From Lysinibacillus pinottii (GTDB lineage Bacteria; Bacillota; Bacilli; Bacillales_A; Planococcaceae), in the NCBI RefSeq assembly GCF_024753545.1, contig NZ_JANTOO010000018.1, positions 1-64,000 on the forward strand: 64,000 bases of DNA, read 5' to 3'. Shown here piece after piece: positions 63,467 to 64,000 of this stretch (positions within the stretch are counted from its first letter, which is position 1; every line of letters starts with the position of its first letter). The translations under genes were made by a program, and so were the position numbers. The notes beneath the pieces were generated by a model that was given only the letters and a program-made list of their open reading frames with translations, made no database searches and was not told the origin of the DNA.

Positions 63467-64000
63467 ATGGGGAAATTTTCTTTAGATGAATTTGTTCAAA
63501 AAACACAGCAGGATGATCTAGAAAATGATTATTTTGAATTGGAAACTGAGCGTGTATTAGAGGTAAATTTAAACGGTGAAGTATGGTCCAAAATGGGCGC
63601 AATGATTTCCTATACAGGAGACATTAAATTCGAACGTGAGCGCGTGTTGGAGCACGGACTTGGTAAGATGTTTAAGAAGGCTTTAACAGGTGAAGGTACA
63701 CAATTGATGAAAGCGAGCGGGAAGGGTAGACTTTATTTAGCAGATCAAGGCAAGAAAGTAACCGTCTTCGATTTGAAAAATGACAGTCTCTGCGTTAATG
63801 GTAATGATCTGCTCGCATTTGAGCCTAGCATCAACTGGGATATACGTTTAATGCGAAAAATGGCTGGCATCATGTCAGGTGGCTTATTTAATGTAACGTT
63901 ACAAGGTACAGGAAAAGTAGCGATTACAACACATTTCGAACCATTAACCTTATTAGTAAAACCTGGCGAAACAGTATATACTGATCCACATGCTACGGTT
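63467..64000 (+). CDS. AIM24-family protein, cut by window end
   Basis: 178 codons are visible from ATG 63467 behind TAGGGAGGGA. Reads GKFSLDEFVQKTQQDDLEND, later LNGEVWSKMGAMISYTGDIK and ERVLEHGLGKMFKKALTGEG, typical of the AIM24 (tryptophan-RNA-binding-attenuator-like beta-barrel) family. Role in bacteria is unclear. No stop within the window. Confidence 0.85.
   Translation, partial: MGKFSLDEFVQKTQQDDLENDYFELETERVLEVNLNGEVWSKMGAMISYTGDIKFERERVLEHGLGKMFKKALTGEGTQLMKASGKGRLYLADQGKKVTVFDLKNDSLCVNGNDLLAFEPSINWDIRLMRKMAGIMSGGLFNVTLQGTGKVAITTHFEPLTLLVKPGETVYTDPHATV

Overview
This window is low-GC Bacillota chromosome. Synteny and protein similarity point to the Bacillaceae, most likely Lysinibacillus or a close relative. 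The order menA/menFDHBE, ytkD, pckA, metK, ytoA, ytpA, ytqAB, yttB, leuS recalls the Bacillus subtilis yt- region. SAM-riboswitch, T-box, Zur and CcpN signals are all of Bacillus type. I saw no IS element, prophage or CRISPR array.

Layout. 1-421: the 3' end of a tRNA cluster (Gly, Ile, Asn, Ser, Glu) with its terminator, followed by a frameshifted 3' remnant of a siderophore-binding protein gene. 0.8-5.9 kb: diaminopropionate ammonia-lyase, a zinc-ribbon membrane serine protease, a MerR/TipAS regulator with its own 19-bp-spacer promoter, a DksA-like protein and an M19 dipeptidase. 5.9-13.4 kb: menaquinone synthesis, with menA divergent from menF-menD-menH-menB-menE; menC is absent. 13.5-16.9 kb: a secreted transglutaminase-like protein, Zur-controlled znuA, yidD and two tiny membrane proteins missed by length cut-offs.

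17.0-29.8 kb is a catabolic island. It has a dipeptide-type ABC importer, two amidohydrolases (one lacking the HxH metal motif), AroM, DUF1177, an M20 peptidase, an IclR regulator and an M29 aminopeptidase. Near-identical 23-bp direct repeats sit in front of the two divergent transcription units and are candidate IclR operators. 30-47.2 kb is conserved core: ytkD, two hydrolases, pckA (CcpN site), S-box plus metK, ytoA, a YtpA homologue with Gly at the nucleophile position, an alanine/glycine symporter, ytqAB, yttB, ArsR-SulP, and T-box plus leuS.

47.4-60.1 kb is a second accessory region. After a NupC nucleoside transporter comes one long minus-strand operon: two permeases, two ATPases, a LytS-type kinase, an AraC-type response regulator and an unrecognised polytopic membrane protein. 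It is divergent from a substrate-binding protein gene and two cytosine-deaminase-like amidohydrolases. A 20-bp-phased direct repeat covers the -35 region of the binding-protein promoter, which suggests the regulator activates it. The two islands have the same logic (importer, amidohydrolase pair, local regulator) but use unrelated regulators, and neither substrate can be named from sequence. The window ends with an EamA exporter, a long AT-rich gap, an OFA-type MFS transporter and the start of an AIM24-family gene.
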